From the NCBI RefSeq assembly GCF_003665065.1, contig NZ_RCHR01000002.1, forward strand, positions 496,001-560,000: DNA of 64,000 nt, read 5' to 3'. Positions within the stretch are counted from its first letter, which is position 1. Every line of letters begins with the position of its first letter. Positions 25,585 through 34,310 of this stretch are shown in pieces. Both the position numbers and the translations under genes were made by a program. This DNA is from Oceanobacillus piezotolerans (GTDB lineage: Bacteria; Bacillota; Bacilli; Bacillales; Amphibacillaceae). Below the pieces are notes generated by a model. That model worked only from the letters and a program-made list of their open reading frames with translations. It was not told the origin of the DNA and made no database searches.

Positions 25585-26463
25585 TCAATTTACTCGAATA
25601 CTTTCAAGTAGTTCCTCCATCATATTTCTAACATCTTTGCCAAATTCCTCGCTTTGCAATGCAAATTCTAAGTTTGTCCGAAGAAAACCTAGCTTCTCTC
25701 CGACATCGTAACGCTTTCCTTCAAAATCGTAAGCATACACATGCTCTATCTTATTCAACGCCTGGATGGCATCCGTTAATTGAATTTCTCCTCCGGCACC
25801 AATTTCCTGTTTATCTAAAAAAGTAAAGATTTCCGGAGTAAACACATAACGGCCCATAATCGCCAAATTAGATGGGGCTGTTCCTGGTGCTGGTTTTTCT
25901 ACAAAGTGATTGACTTGATAGCGTCTACCTTCAATGGTATTCGGGTCGACTATCCCATAACGGGAAGTTTCTTCTTCTGGAACTTGTTGTACTCCAACTA
26001 CCGAGCTAGCCGTTTCTTCGTATTGTTCAATTAACTGTTTTAATACTGGTTTATCCGCTTGGACAATATCATCACCTAATAGCACAGCAAATGGTTCATT
26101 TCCAATAAATTTACGAGCACACCAGACGGCATGGCCTAATCCCTTAGGCTCTTTCTGACGTATGTAATGAATATCCACTTCAGAAGGCTGCTTCACCTTT
26201 TCAAGCAATTCGAACTTTCCTTTATCCATTAAATTTTGCTCGAGCTCGAAGTTAATGTCAAAATGATCTTCAATCGCACGCTTTCCTTTTCCAGTCACGA
26301 TAATAATATCCTCAATGCCAGACTCAACCGCTTCTTCTACAATATACTGAATCGTTGGCTTATCGACAATCGGCAGCATTTCTTTTGGCATTGCCTTCGT
26401 TACTGGTAAAAAACGTGTGCCTAGTCCTGCAGCTGGAATGATCGCTTTTTTGATTGTTTTCAT
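25585..26463 (-). CDS. galU: UTP-glucose-1-phosphate uridylyltransferase
   Basis: A 292-residue nucleotidyltransferase making UDP-glucose from UTP and glucose 1-phosphate. The N-terminal nucleotide loop is [20 protein letters not shown]. Further motifs are [34 protein letters not shown] and [20 protein letters not shown]. It starts at ATG 26463 behind GGAGGG. It probably supplies UDP-glucose for cell-wall glycolipid and for the UDP-sugar genes at 41-44 kb; pgcA at 54.7 kb makes its substrate. Confidence 0.96.
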   Translation of the reverse strand: MKTIKKAIIPAAGLGTRFLPVTKAMPKEMLPIVDKPTIQYIVEEAVESGIEDIIIVTGKGKRAIEDHFDINFELEQNLMDKGKFELLEKVKQPSEVDIHYIRQKEPKGLGHAVWCARKFIGNEPFAVLLGDDIVQADKPVLKQLIEQYEETASSVVGVQQVPEEETSRYGIVDPNTIEGRRYQVNHFVEKPAPGTAPSNLAIMGRYVFTPEIFTFLDKQEIGAGGEIQLTDAIQALNKIEHVYAYDFEGKRYDVGEKLGFLRTNLEFALQSEEFGKDVRNMMEELLESIRVN

Positions 26464-26590
26464 TATGTTCCCTCCCGAATATCCCTCATTAATTATTTAT
26501 GTCGTTCTTTGATTGAATATCCTATAAATCTATCGTACTACAAATATTGGAAAAGTAGAATGATAACCTTGGTAAAGTTTTTGTTTAGTT

Positions 26591-27328
26591 CTATTCTAGA
26601 ATAAGGTGCTCTGTTTCCATCGCTAAGAATACTTCCTCACCAAATACTTCTGTTGCCTGCTGCTTCATTAACTCAAAATTCCCGTCAGAAGGAAGATGGG
26701 TTAAAATGAGCTTCCCAACATTGGCTTCCCTTGCAATTTTGGCTGCATCTCTTGCATCCATATGCCCAGCCCCGACAGTATGCGTACTCCCTTCACAAAT
26801 TGTTGCTTCACAAATAAACACATCCGCATTTTTTGCAAAATCAGTAAGCGACTCGACATATTCTGAATCCGCAGAGTAAACAAACACCTTATCCTTATAA
26901 GTGATTCTCACTGCATAACAAGGGATCGTATGCTGGACAGATTGAAATTCAATTTTTGCTCCAGCAATTTCTAAACTAGTAGAATCATCAATTTCTACAT
27001 TTTCAGATTGTGCACTCTGAATTTGTTTCCACATAACGATTGGCTCAGCAGGAGAATACATTTTGATCTTTTCCTTCGCACGTCCTGTTCGTAATGCTCC
27101 ATTCATTGCATATTGCAAAACACCAACATCTCCCATATGGTCATAATGAAGGTGGGAGAGAATAACAGCATCAAGCTCTTCTGCTCTTGCTTTTAAAGAT
27201 AGCTTACTCATCACACCACTTCCGCAATCTATCAAAAAGCGTCCTTCTCTTGTTGTAATGAGATAACCCGCAGTTGCTCCTCCCTCAATCGGAAACCCGC
27301 CCCAATAACCTAAAATATCAATTTTCAT
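26591..27328 (-). CDS. MBL-fold metal-dependent hydrolase (RNase Z-like, YhfI type)
   Basis: A 245-residue metallo-beta-lactamase-fold protein. The zinc motif is SHLHYDHMGD, and later ligands are in VYSADSEY and CEATICEG...HMDARDAAKIA, as in RNase Z-like hydrolases. The start was set at ATG 27328 because GAGGAG lies just before it; a longer frame uses a GTG inside that site. It lies 18 bases after the STAND NTPase stop on the same strand. The substrate is unknown; phosphodiester hydrolysis is the family expectation. Confidence 0.8.
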   Translation of the reverse strand: MKIDILGYWGGFPIEGGATAGYLITTREGRFLIDCGSGVMSKLSLKARAEELDAVILSHLHYDHMGDVGVLQYAMNGALRTGRAKEKIKMYSPAEPIVMWKQIQSAQSENVEIDDSTSLEIAGAKIEFQSVQHTIPCYAVRITYKDKVFVYSADSEYVESLTDFAKNADVFICEATICEGSTHTVGAGHMDARDAAKIAREANVGKLILTHLPSDGNFELMKQQATEVFGEEVFLAMETEHLILE

Positions 27329-27346
27329 ATTGTATCTCCTCACTCC

Positions 27347-29812
27347 TTACAAATACGGCATAGCGAAAATATCTGTCTCACCTTGTATTGTTTTATTGAT
27401 TAATTTCACTTCACGTTGATAATTACAATCCTCGGCTACCTTTTTCCATGCTTGTAGTGGCCTAGGATTTTCTATAATAGCTCCTTTTAATTGGCATCTT
27501 TCCATGCCCACCGCAGCAATTATTTGTCCCCATTTCTGACCTATGTCATCGTAGATAGCAATGGCTTCCTGCCATTGATTCATTGCTTCCTCGTATTGGC
27601 ATTGTTGGAAAAATAACTCTGCATAAGTTGCATGAATATGGCCAATCCAGCTTTTAATGCCTACCTTTTGGATCATTTGATGAGCTTTCTCCAAATAACT
27701 TTCTGCTAACTCATGCTGCCTGTTCATTCGATAAATATCTGCTAAAGTACAAACCAAAATCGCTTCATATCGTTCATAACCATTTTCCTTTGCTATATGA
27801 ATCCCTTTCTTGCAAAAGTCCTCTGCCCACTTCAAGTGACCATTGAGCTTTAATATATCCACATATTTTCGAATAGCGCGGCATTGGTAGCTGTGCTGTT
27901 GATGTTCTTCTGCATAACGAATTGCCTTGACAAGCCATTTTCTACTGAACTGAGGATCACCCCAAAGGACGCCCAGGTTCCCACCAAGCATAAATAAGAG
28001 TTCATTATATTCTTTCTGCCATTTTTTTCCGGCAAGAATTGGCTCTATTTCTAACAGGTCTTGTATGAGTGGAGAAACAGGCATAAAGAACATTTGATGG
28101 TGAACTTTGCGAATGAATAGATGTGTTGCTTGTTGAGATGCTAAAATCTCCTCCTTGGACTGCCCTTCAAATAGAGCATCAATCATGGAAATTGCCCGAT
28201 CATACTCTCCATTTAAGTGAACCATATCCACTAAAATCTCTACTAAGGATATACCTAATTTCTTCGCTCCGAGCTCCTCATATAGAATGGATAAAGCATC
28301 CCTAAGAAAACGTGATTCTCCTCGCTGCTGCAGCCTTTTTAATGTTTGGTAAAATTCACCTGATAACCATTGTATATATGTCAGCTGTTCGTGCGATTCC
28401 TTTTGATGGTACATCCTTTCCGTTAATGCTTCCATTTCCTTTTCCTGATGGACTTTTGCATATAAGCTGCTTTTTTCCTCATAATACACAGCCATCGTTT
28501 GATGGACACTTTTGACCAATTCCTTACTCGTATAATCAAGTATCCCCTGACGCATCATTGAATGAATAAATCGTTTTTCTTCATCGGATGTAATAAAGGA
28601 GAACGAATTAAAATCCTCATATTTCGTAATTGCATAGCCAGTTGGATGCTTGGTTAATAGATAAGCAAAGATTTCTTGGTCATAAAAACGCGGAATCGAC
28701 ATAATTTTTAAAGTCTCAATTTCGTCATCTGTTAGATATTCCAAGAAGCGATCAAGGATTTCTCGATGGTTAGAACCGAAACGGCTAGCTTGTAAATGTT
28801 CTCCGCGATTTTTCATTTCAAAATATGTATTTACCGATAAATCGAGATGGTATGGATAGCCATGACTGGAATTAATGATTTTCTCCCGGATATCTGTTTC
28901 CTCCACGCCGCACTTCATAAGAAATTCATCTGCATGTACATTTTCAAAATTAGCAATTCGCTGGTGATGAACTATCTCCTTCCATTCGGCATCATACTGC
29001 TCCCAGCGTAAATACTCTCGCCCACAAATTACAAATAACACATTCGGGAGCGATGCGACTAAATCACGAATCCATTTATCCTTAGTATGTATGGTTGCCT
29101 TATTTTTAAGACCTGACCATAGTGCTTCAAACGTATCCAGAAAGATAACAGCGTTTGGAATTCTATGCTTAGCAATGGCCTGTTGCAGATCATAGGCAAA
29201 AAAGGCGATAAGCTTCTCCTCTATTTCCTGTACTGAATCATTTTCTAATTCTTTCAAATGAGCTTTCACTTCTTTATTCAGGTTCCAGTTCTTCTTAGAG
29301 TCATAGAGTTTGCCGACGATACCGGTAACTGTCCCGGCAATCCCCATTCCATCCATGGTGGATACAATACTAGCCATAATTCCTAATTCCTTTTCGAAGG
29401 GAAGTTTCTTTTCGTTGTATGAAATATCCGGATTTCTTTTATAAAAATAGATCGAATAAGCAATTTCAAAATGTGGAAAAGAAACACGTTGCCTAAATTG
29501 GATTTCTCTTACCAATTCAAGCAGCGCTCTCGCTGGTGTATGTAGGGTGATATCTTTAAAGTCTGCTTTTGTATAAAGTGCATTGGGTTCGAACTCTAAT
29601 AGCTCTTGCTTGAGTTGGTTCTGCAAACTGGTTTTACCAATGCCACCAACACCATAGTACATAATGACTTCGTATGTATCATTAGAGCTCTGTTTCATAC
29701 GATTTAGGGTATCCCTAAAAACTTTGCGAGGCTCCTCGCGATCAGTAAATTTTTTCGTTGGTGTAAAAAATTTCTTTTTTTTGCCAATTTGAAAGTTGGG
29801 TTTTATGGGCAC
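27347..29812 (-). CDS. STAND-type P-loop NTPase with C-terminal TPR-like repeats
   Basis: An 821-residue cytosolic protein. A basic N-terminus leads into an AAA/STAND NTPase: Walker A GVGGIGKTS (about 54-62), Walker B AVIFLDTFEAL (about 221-231) and a sensor-like VLFVICGRE (about 258-266). A winged-helix-like region follows near 350-420. The last 250 residues are TPR-like helical hairpins (LAESYLEKAHQMIQKVG, AMNQWQEAIAIYDDIGQ). It starts at GTG 29812 behind AAAGGAG. STAND proteins are signal-triggered switches in regulation or phage defence. No effector domain (nuclease, TIR, protease) is seen, so the output is unknown. An MBL hydrolase follows at once. Confidence 0.75.
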   Translation of the reverse strand: MPIKPNFQIGKKKKFFTPTKKFTDREEPRKVFRDTLNRMKQSSNDTYEVIMYYGVGGIGKTSLQNQLKQELLEFEPNALYTKADFKDITLHTPARALLELVREIQFRQRVSFPHFEIAYSIYFYKRNPDISYNEKKLPFEKELGIMASIVSTMDGMGIAGTVTGIVGKLYDSKKNWNLNKEVKAHLKELENDSVQEIEEKLIAFFAYDLQQAIAKHRIPNAVIFLDTFEALWSGLKNKATIHTKDKWIRDLVASLPNVLFVICGREYLRWEQYDAEWKEIVHHQRIANFENVHADEFLMKCGVEETDIREKIINSSHGYPYHLDLSVNTYFEMKNRGEHLQASRFGSNHREILDRFLEYLTDDEIETLKIMSIPRFYDQEIFAYLLTKHPTGYAITKYEDFNSFSFITSDEEKRFIHSMMRQGILDYTSKELVKSVHQTMAVYYEEKSSLYAKVHQEKEMEALTERMYHQKESHEQLTYIQWLSGEFYQTLKRLQQRGESRFLRDALSILYEELGAKKLGISLVEILVDMVHLNGEYDRAISMIDALFEGQSKEEILASQQATHLFIRKVHHQMFFMPVSPLIQDLLEIEPILAGKKWQKEYNELLFMLGGNLGVLWGDPQFSRKWLVKAIRYAEEHQQHSYQCRAIRKYVDILKLNGHLKWAEDFCKKGIHIAKENGYERYEAILVCTLADIYRMNRQHELAESYLEKAHQMIQKVGIKSWIGHIHATYAELFFQQCQYEEAMNQWQEAIAIYDDIGQKWGQIIAAVGMERCQLKGAIIENPRPLQAWKKVAEDCNYQREVKLINKTIQGETDIFAMPYL

Positions 29813-29953
29813 TGACAGCTTCTCCTTTGCTTCTCTACTCTATTTTTGATTATAGAATATAATGTAGATTTTTAGTAGTTGTTTTTAGGGATGATGAACT
29901 AGATTTAAGCTTAATTTGTTGAGGTAATGGCCTAAACCGGTTGTCTAAGATTT

Positions 29954-30042
29954 TATCGGCGGTTTGGTTACTTTTATCGGCGCTATTACTAAATATATTG
30001 GCAGTTATAAAAATATAACAGAGATTTTCGAATTATATCGGC
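29954..30042. repeat. Iteron-like TATCGGC array upstream of the STAND NTPase gene
   Basis: TATCGGC occurs at 29954, 29975 and 30036, with TATTGGC at 29996. The first three are spaced exactly 21 bases apart (two helical turns) and the last is 40 bases further. The array lies 140-230 bases upstream of the STAND gene start and may be a regulator-binding array. Confidence 0.45.
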
Positions 30043-30078
30043 TTTTTTCCAAATCTAAAAGTTCTGCAGCAAATAGAA

Positions 30079-30115
30079 AAAGCTGTCCGAGCCTCACTCA
30101 GGCCCTGACAGCTTT
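30079..30115 (-). terminator. Terminator of the yaaN-like gene
   Basis: AAAGCTGTC (30079-30087) pairs with GACAGCTTT (30107-30115), with an inner GGCCTGAGTGAGGCTC hairpin. On the minus strand it is followed by TTTCTATTT, directly after the stop at 30121. Confidence 0.85.
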
Positions 30116-30120
30116 CATAT

Positions 30121-31272
30121 TTACCGCAACTCCAGCAGCTTTTGCTTCAGTTCATTTTCCATGCTTTGAATTTCTTTTTCAGCTTGTTGACGTTTCGTAC
30201 GTCCTTCTGTTTGAATTCGTAAAGTTTCTTCTATCGTTGTTACTAAGTCTTCCTGTGTTTTCTTCAATGTGTCAATATCGACAAGACCCCGTTCATTTTC
30301 TCTTGCTGTTTCGATTGTATTGGTTTTAAGCATTTCTGCATTTTTTAATAACAGGTCATTTGTTGTTTTCGTGACTTGTTTTTGTGCTTCCACTGCATTA
30401 CGCTGGCGCAGTAATGTCAGCGCTATGGCAATTTGGTTTTTCCATAATGGTATCGCAGTTAAAATAGAGCTTTGAATTTTTTCGACAAGTGCTTGATTGG
30501 TGTTCTGGATCAAGCGAATTTGTGGTGCACTTTGCATCGTAATTTGGCGGCTTAATTTCAAATCATGCATCCGTTTATCCAGACGCTCAGCGAATTGCAT
30601 CATATCATTCACATCTTGTACGTCCATTTGATTTTGGCTTTTCGCCGCTTTTTCCTTGAGGGCAGGGATAATTTCTTTATCGAGCTCCTCCAGTTTAACC
30701 TCTCCAGCTGCAATATAAATATTTAAAGCATCAAAGAAATCACGGTTATGTTCAAACATTTGCTGCAGCATTTGATTGTCTTTCATTAAAGCATTTTTGC
30801 TGCGGTCGAGTTTCACACTGATTCGGTCGATTTGAGCACCTGTTTTTTGGTATTTGGAAAGCACCTCATTGACACTGCTCGATAATTTTCCAAATATACG
30901 TGAAAGGAATCCGCGTTTTTCTGCTAACTCCTCAGGGTTTACTTGTTCGAGCCTTTTCATTAGATCGGTTAAAATTTCACCGATTTCACCGACATCTTTA
31001 TTATCCACCTGTTTCAACATGGTATGGGAAAAATCCAGGAGTTTGGATTGTGCTTCTGTTCCATATGCGGTAATGGATTGCGGCTCGCTCGGATCAATTT
31101 GTTTTGCAAGCTGTTTTGCTTTTTCCTGATCCTGCTGGGACAATCCCTCTAAGGTTTTCTTTGGCTTGTCTGGGCTTTGCTGTATTGCAGTATTATCACT
31201 GTCTTCCAAAGGTGTTCCAAATGGATTTGCTAATAATTCATCTATTCCATCTTCTCGTCTTTGTTCATTCAT
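30121..31272 (-). CDS. TelA/YaaN-family protein (toxic anion resistance family)
   Basis: A 383-residue, soluble, largely coiled-coil protein of the TelA family (B. subtilis YaaN, tellurite/nisin-resistance relatives). Typical segments are SLIPLWKNQIAIALTLLRQR-like (here AIPLWKNQIAIALTLLRQR) and a C-terminal helix with DLLLKNAEMLKTNTIETA. The molecular role is not established; the family is linked to envelope stress. Its ATG overlaps the XpaC-like stop (ATGA), the same gene pair as xpaC-yaaN in Bacillus. Confidence 0.88.
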   Translation of the reverse strand: MNEQRREDGIDELLANPFGTPLEDSDNTAIQQSPDKPKKTLEGLSQQDQEKAKQLAKQIDPSEPQSITAYGTEAQSKLLDFSHTMLKQVDNKDVGEIGEILTDLMKRLEQVNPEELAEKRGFLSRIFGKLSSSVNEVLSKYQKTGAQIDRISVKLDRSKNALMKDNQMLQQMFEHNRDFFDALNIYIAAGEVKLEELDKEIIPALKEKAAKSQNQMDVQDVNDMMQFAERLDKRMHDLKLSRQITMQSAPQIRLIQNTNQALVEKIQSSILTAIPLWKNQIAIALTLLRQRNAVEAQKQVTKTTNDLLLKNAEMLKTNTIETARENERGLVDIDTLKKTQEDLVTTIEETLRIQTEGRTKRQQAEKEIQSMENELKQKLLELR

Positions 31273-31913
31273 TTTAGTAGCCCCCTATCATTCTTCTTTT
31301 GCCCGTTAATCGTTTGCTGCGCAAAGTCCAGCTCATAATGCAATGTATCGATATCATCATTCAACATGATTCGTAAATCCTTCTTCACCGTTTCGCCAAG
31401 TGAATAAATCGTTCTTCTTGTGTCTCGAAGCGAGTCAGCCATTTCCCTCGACTGTGTAGGCTGCTTGGATAGAAATGCATATTTTTCCGCTAACTCAACA
31501 AGTGAATCAAGATGTTTAAAATAGAAGCCTTCCGCTTTATAAAAACGATGCGGTTCATGCTTGGTATTACTATAAATCTTCTTCACTGTCCGCATGATTT
31601 CCAGATTATATTTTGCCTGGTCGACACTACGGATACTAAAGAGTGCACGCTGCAAGCGATTAATTTTGTCCTTCGCTTCCTTGAGATTGTCTTGTATATA
31701 TCTATATTCTCTGCGTTTTAAGCCACTGTTTCGTATGGTTCTTATATCTCCTATTTGTTTTAATGAAAAGTATACGACCGCTCCTCCTGCCAATGCGTAG
31801 ACACTTGCTAAGAGGAATGTTTGGCTGAAGGCAATAAAACTAACTAGCCAAGTAGTTACAGTAGACATAAATGCCGCTGTTGATCTTAGAACGAATTGAA
31901 AAAATGCTTTCAT
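31269..31913 (-). CDS. XpaC-family membrane protein
   Basis: A 214-residue protein with two N-terminal membrane helices (FIAFSQTFLLASVYALAGGA region), then a cytoplasmic helical part with ALFSIRSVDQAKYNLEIMRT. It matches the XpaC family (named for 5-bromo-4-chloroindolyl phosphate hydrolysis; the role is uncertain). It starts at ATG 31913 and overlaps the TelA-like gene by 4 bases, so the two are coupled. Probably it anchors or works with the YaaN-like protein at the membrane. Confidence 0.85.
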   Translation of the reverse strand: MKAFFQFVLRSTAAFMSTVTTWLVSFIAFSQTFLLASVYALAGGAVVYFSLKQIGDIRTIRNSGLKRREYRYIQDNLKEAKDKINRLQRALFSIRSVDQAKYNLEIMRTVKKIYSNTKHEPHRFYKAEGFYFKHLDSLVELAEKYAFLSKQPTQSREMADSLRDTRRTIYSLGETVKKDLRIMLNDDIDTLHYELDFAQQTINGQKKNDRGLLK

Positions 31914-32121
31914 TCGTAATCAGCTCCTATTAATTTTCCTTATAATATGGATCAAGTCTCTCTTTTTCCATTTACTCTTATACGATAAAAAGCGATAAAA
32001 AGTTTCACCATTATCTCTATTTTAAGCTAGGATAGAGTCAGATGGCAACTTGAAGGAAGTTAACTAGGGAATGTCGAAATAGTCGTTAGGGAGATTTATA
32101 ATAATAGAGAGGACGATTAGA

Positions 32122-32925
32122 ATGATAGATAGAATAGGAATGGATGCTGGAGGTTCCTTAATTAAATTGGCCTATGAAGAACGGGGCCATTTACATACAA
32201 AAACCTACAATCCTCATGAATTGAAAGAACTTGTTAATTGGATTCAATTAGTAAGTCCAAATGCACAGCTATTCTTAACAGGGGGGAAAAGTGCGCTTGT
32301 ACAATCTCATTTCACACAAAAATGTTTTGTAGTAGATGAGTTTCCAGCTGCTATTGCCGGGACTAAACTTCTATTAGAAATGGAAAAGAAAAAAGTGAAG
32401 GATGAATTTATCCTAGTGAGCATTGGTACTGGTACTTCGATCTTTTATGTAACTAAAGAAAAGGAAGTCCGATTACTAGGAACTGGTATTGGCGGAGGAA
32501 CGTTATTGGGGCTTGGATCCCTTATTACAGGGAGAAATGATTTTCACCATTTAGCAGAATTGGCTTTGAAAGGAAAGCACGAGCAATCCGACCTATTAGT
32601 GGCCGATATTTATGCACCGAATGAGCCGCCTGTTCCTGGTCATCTAACGGCGGCAAATTTTGGGAAAGCACATGAAAATATGAAAGCACGAGTAGAGGAT
32701 CATGTCGCGGCACTCAATCAACTTATTGGAGAAGTAGTTATTTCTTTAGCTCAGCAAGCAGCTGCAAATAAACAGGTAGAGCATATCGTTTTTATTGGGA
32801 GTACATTAAGTGGGAATAAAGCATTAAAAGATGTCCTAGCAAGCTTTACGAGCCTCATGCCATATCAACCTGTATTCCTTGATAAGGGAGCATATGCAGG
32901 TGCAGCCGGAGCCCTTTATGTCTAA
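32122..32925 (+). CDS. coaW: Type II pantothenate kinase
   Basis: A 267-residue ASKHA-fold kinase making 4-phosphopantothenate, the first step of CoA synthesis. Motifs are the N-terminal phosphate loop GMDAGGSLIKLAYEE, VSIGTGTSIFYV, LGTGIGGGTLLGLGSLI and the C-terminal FIGSTLSGN. It has the staphylococcal-type length and is not a type I or III enzyme. It starts at ATG 32122 after GAGAGGACG and ends tail-to-tail with the AbiGi-like gene 18 bases away. Confidence 0.92.
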   Translation: MIDRIGMDAGGSLIKLAYEERGHLHTKTYNPHELKELVNWIQLVSPNAQLFLTGGKSALVQSHFTQKCFVVDEFPAAIAGTKLLLEMEKKKVKDEFILVSIGTGTSIFYVTKEKEVRLLGTGIGGGTLLGLGSLITGRNDFHHLAELALKGKHEQSDLLVADIYAPNEPPVPGHLTAANFGKAHENMKARVEDHVAALNQLIGEVVISLAQQAAANKQVEHIVFIGSTLSGNKALKDVLASFTSLMPYQPVFLDKGAYAGAAGALYV

Positions 32926-32943
32926 CCAGAGGGGCTTTCGTTT

Positions 32944-33651
32944 TCATTCAGTAAAAGAAATCTGTCCAAAATAAGCTGGCAGCACTTCCCTAATCTTTTT
33001 CCCGTATTTCTCCGGAACTAGGATTCTTGTCACGTCCTCCAGCGTAAATTTCAGTTCACCCACTATTCTCCATTCTCGTTCCATATAATAATTATCCTCA
33101 TCTGCATCCTTTCTTGATGCATCAAATGGTTTTAAATAAGCAAAAAAATGACGTTTGAAGAAGCTGTCTAAGTCTTCTATTGCATGAAGCATCGCTTTTG
33201 ATCCCTCTTTTTTCACCAAATATGCTCTAATCTCGTCCATCGTTTCAAAGTATTCTTTCATTGACTTTTTGAAAAAATGCTCTCGATTTACGATATCCTG
33301 CTTATAAAAGCTGGATTCTACCATCCCATTACTTGCAATATACAGAACCGGATTAGCACCGTTTTTTACAAGGAACTCCTTTTTAAAAGCCAAACCGAAA
33401 TTACTGTACTTTTCCATATGCAGGGACAAATCATTAATAGGAATATCAGCAAAACAAGTAATGGCAGGATTTACGATTTCCTCCAATCCCTCTGCATCTA
33501 TATTAATTTGTATTGGTTCCTCTTGGTGCTTATGAAGCAGCCTTCCTGACTTTATAATTTCGATTAATAAATCGAAACGTTCACTTTCAAGAAGATGCCT
33601 TCCAACAAAATGAGTTAACTCCCTCGATACATACCGTTGTACAAGCTCCAT
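32944..33651 (-). CDS. AbiGi-like protein (abortive-infection antitoxin family), orphan
   Basis: A 235-residue protein. The N-terminal LTHFVGR...FDLLIEIIKSG and the central ITCFADIPINDLSLHMEKYS, FGLAFKKEFL, GANPVLYI block match the family annotated as AbiGi, the first protein of the lactococcal AbiG phage-abortive system. The C-terminus has an EREWRI motif. The start at ATG 33651 has AAAGGGG nine bases upstream. No AbiGii nucleotidyltransferase-like toxin is beside it, so it is an orphan or belongs to another system. The family call is from remembered motifs. Confidence 0.65.
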   Translation of the reverse strand: MELVQRYVSRELTHFVGRHLLESERFDLLIEIIKSGRLLHKHQEEPIQINIDAEGLEEIVNPAITCFADIPINDLSLHMEKYSNFGLAFKKEFLVKNGANPVLYIASNGMVESSFYKQDIVNREHFFKKSMKEYFETMDEIRAYLVKKEGSKAMLHAIEDLDSFFKRHFFAYLKPFDASRKDADEDNYYMEREWRIVGELKFTLEDVTRILVPEKYGKKIREVLPAYFGQISFTE

Positions 33652-33823
33652 CGACCATTTCCCCTTTTTCGTTAGGATATGTAAGAAAGCGAGTCTTCAT
33701 TCTATGTAATTTCTTGCCTATTGTTGTGAAGTAGTAGCCACTTCTTCTTTTCGAAAAATGAACGGATCCAATCGGATGGATAAATACGCTCGATTCATGC
33801 TCTTTCTTCTTAAAGTAAATCAT
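33587..33823 (-). CDS. Small uncharacterised protein overlapping the AbiGi-like start
   Basis: A 78-codon frame (MIYFKKKEHESSVFIHPIGS...) with ordinary codon choice for most of its length. It overlaps the start of the AbiGi-like gene by 65 bases in another frame. The site before its ATG (GGAAAAG) is weak. It could be a short upstream gene translationally coupled to AbiGi, or chance. I do not recognise a family. Confidence 0.35.
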   Translation of the reverse strand: MIYFKKKEHESSVFIHPIGSVHFSKRRSGYYFTTIGKKLHRMKTRFLTYPNEKGEMVDGACTTVCIEGVNSFCWKASS

Positions 33824-34310
33824 CTTTTCCGCTTCCGTTTCCTTTAGCTTTTACCTTACTAAGGTGCTTGAAGAAAATTATTTTCTAATGTACCAAATAC
33901 TTAATTCAACATGGGAGACACTTCTAAACTAGGGGGTTGGGGATGCCAGTACGAAAAGGCAATCCGCTTTCTATCCATGCTTTCTGCTAGTGCTATCTAG
34001 CAATCGACTCTTTTGTTAAGGCTGCTTCTGCTTTCTCATAAGTTGGTATTTTCGTTTGCCATCTGTCATCCTTTTCCCGTTTTGATGGTCTTTTCAGCTT
34101 TCAAGAGTTGGAAGTAGTTTGATTTTCGCCTGTTTTTTTCATATTCCTCAATATCAAAATGGCTAATGTATATTTATATAGATAAAAGAATACCTCATTT
34201 TGATATTACTGATAATTTTTTATTAATCTTTCACATAAGCACTATAAGGAAATTTCCATCATAAGATGTGAAGAATAGCTAGAAGAATAAAGGAATAGGA
34301 GTAATGATAA
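33824..34310. other. 487-base gap before the glycan locus
   Basis: The gap holds no recognisable gene. Short basic frames on the minus strand around 34000-34190 (for example RPSKREKDDRWQTKIPTY) are broken by frameshifts and lack a start. The right end contains a sigma-K-like promoter for the formyltransferase gene. Confidence 0.4.
34241..34268 (+). promoter_or_regulatory. Sigma-K-like promoter of the formyltransferase gene
   Basis: AC (34241-34242), a 17-base spacer and CATAAGATG (34260-34268) fit the mother-cell consensus AC-N16/17-CATAnnnTA except for the last base. It ends about 40 bases before the ATG. Confidence 0.45.
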
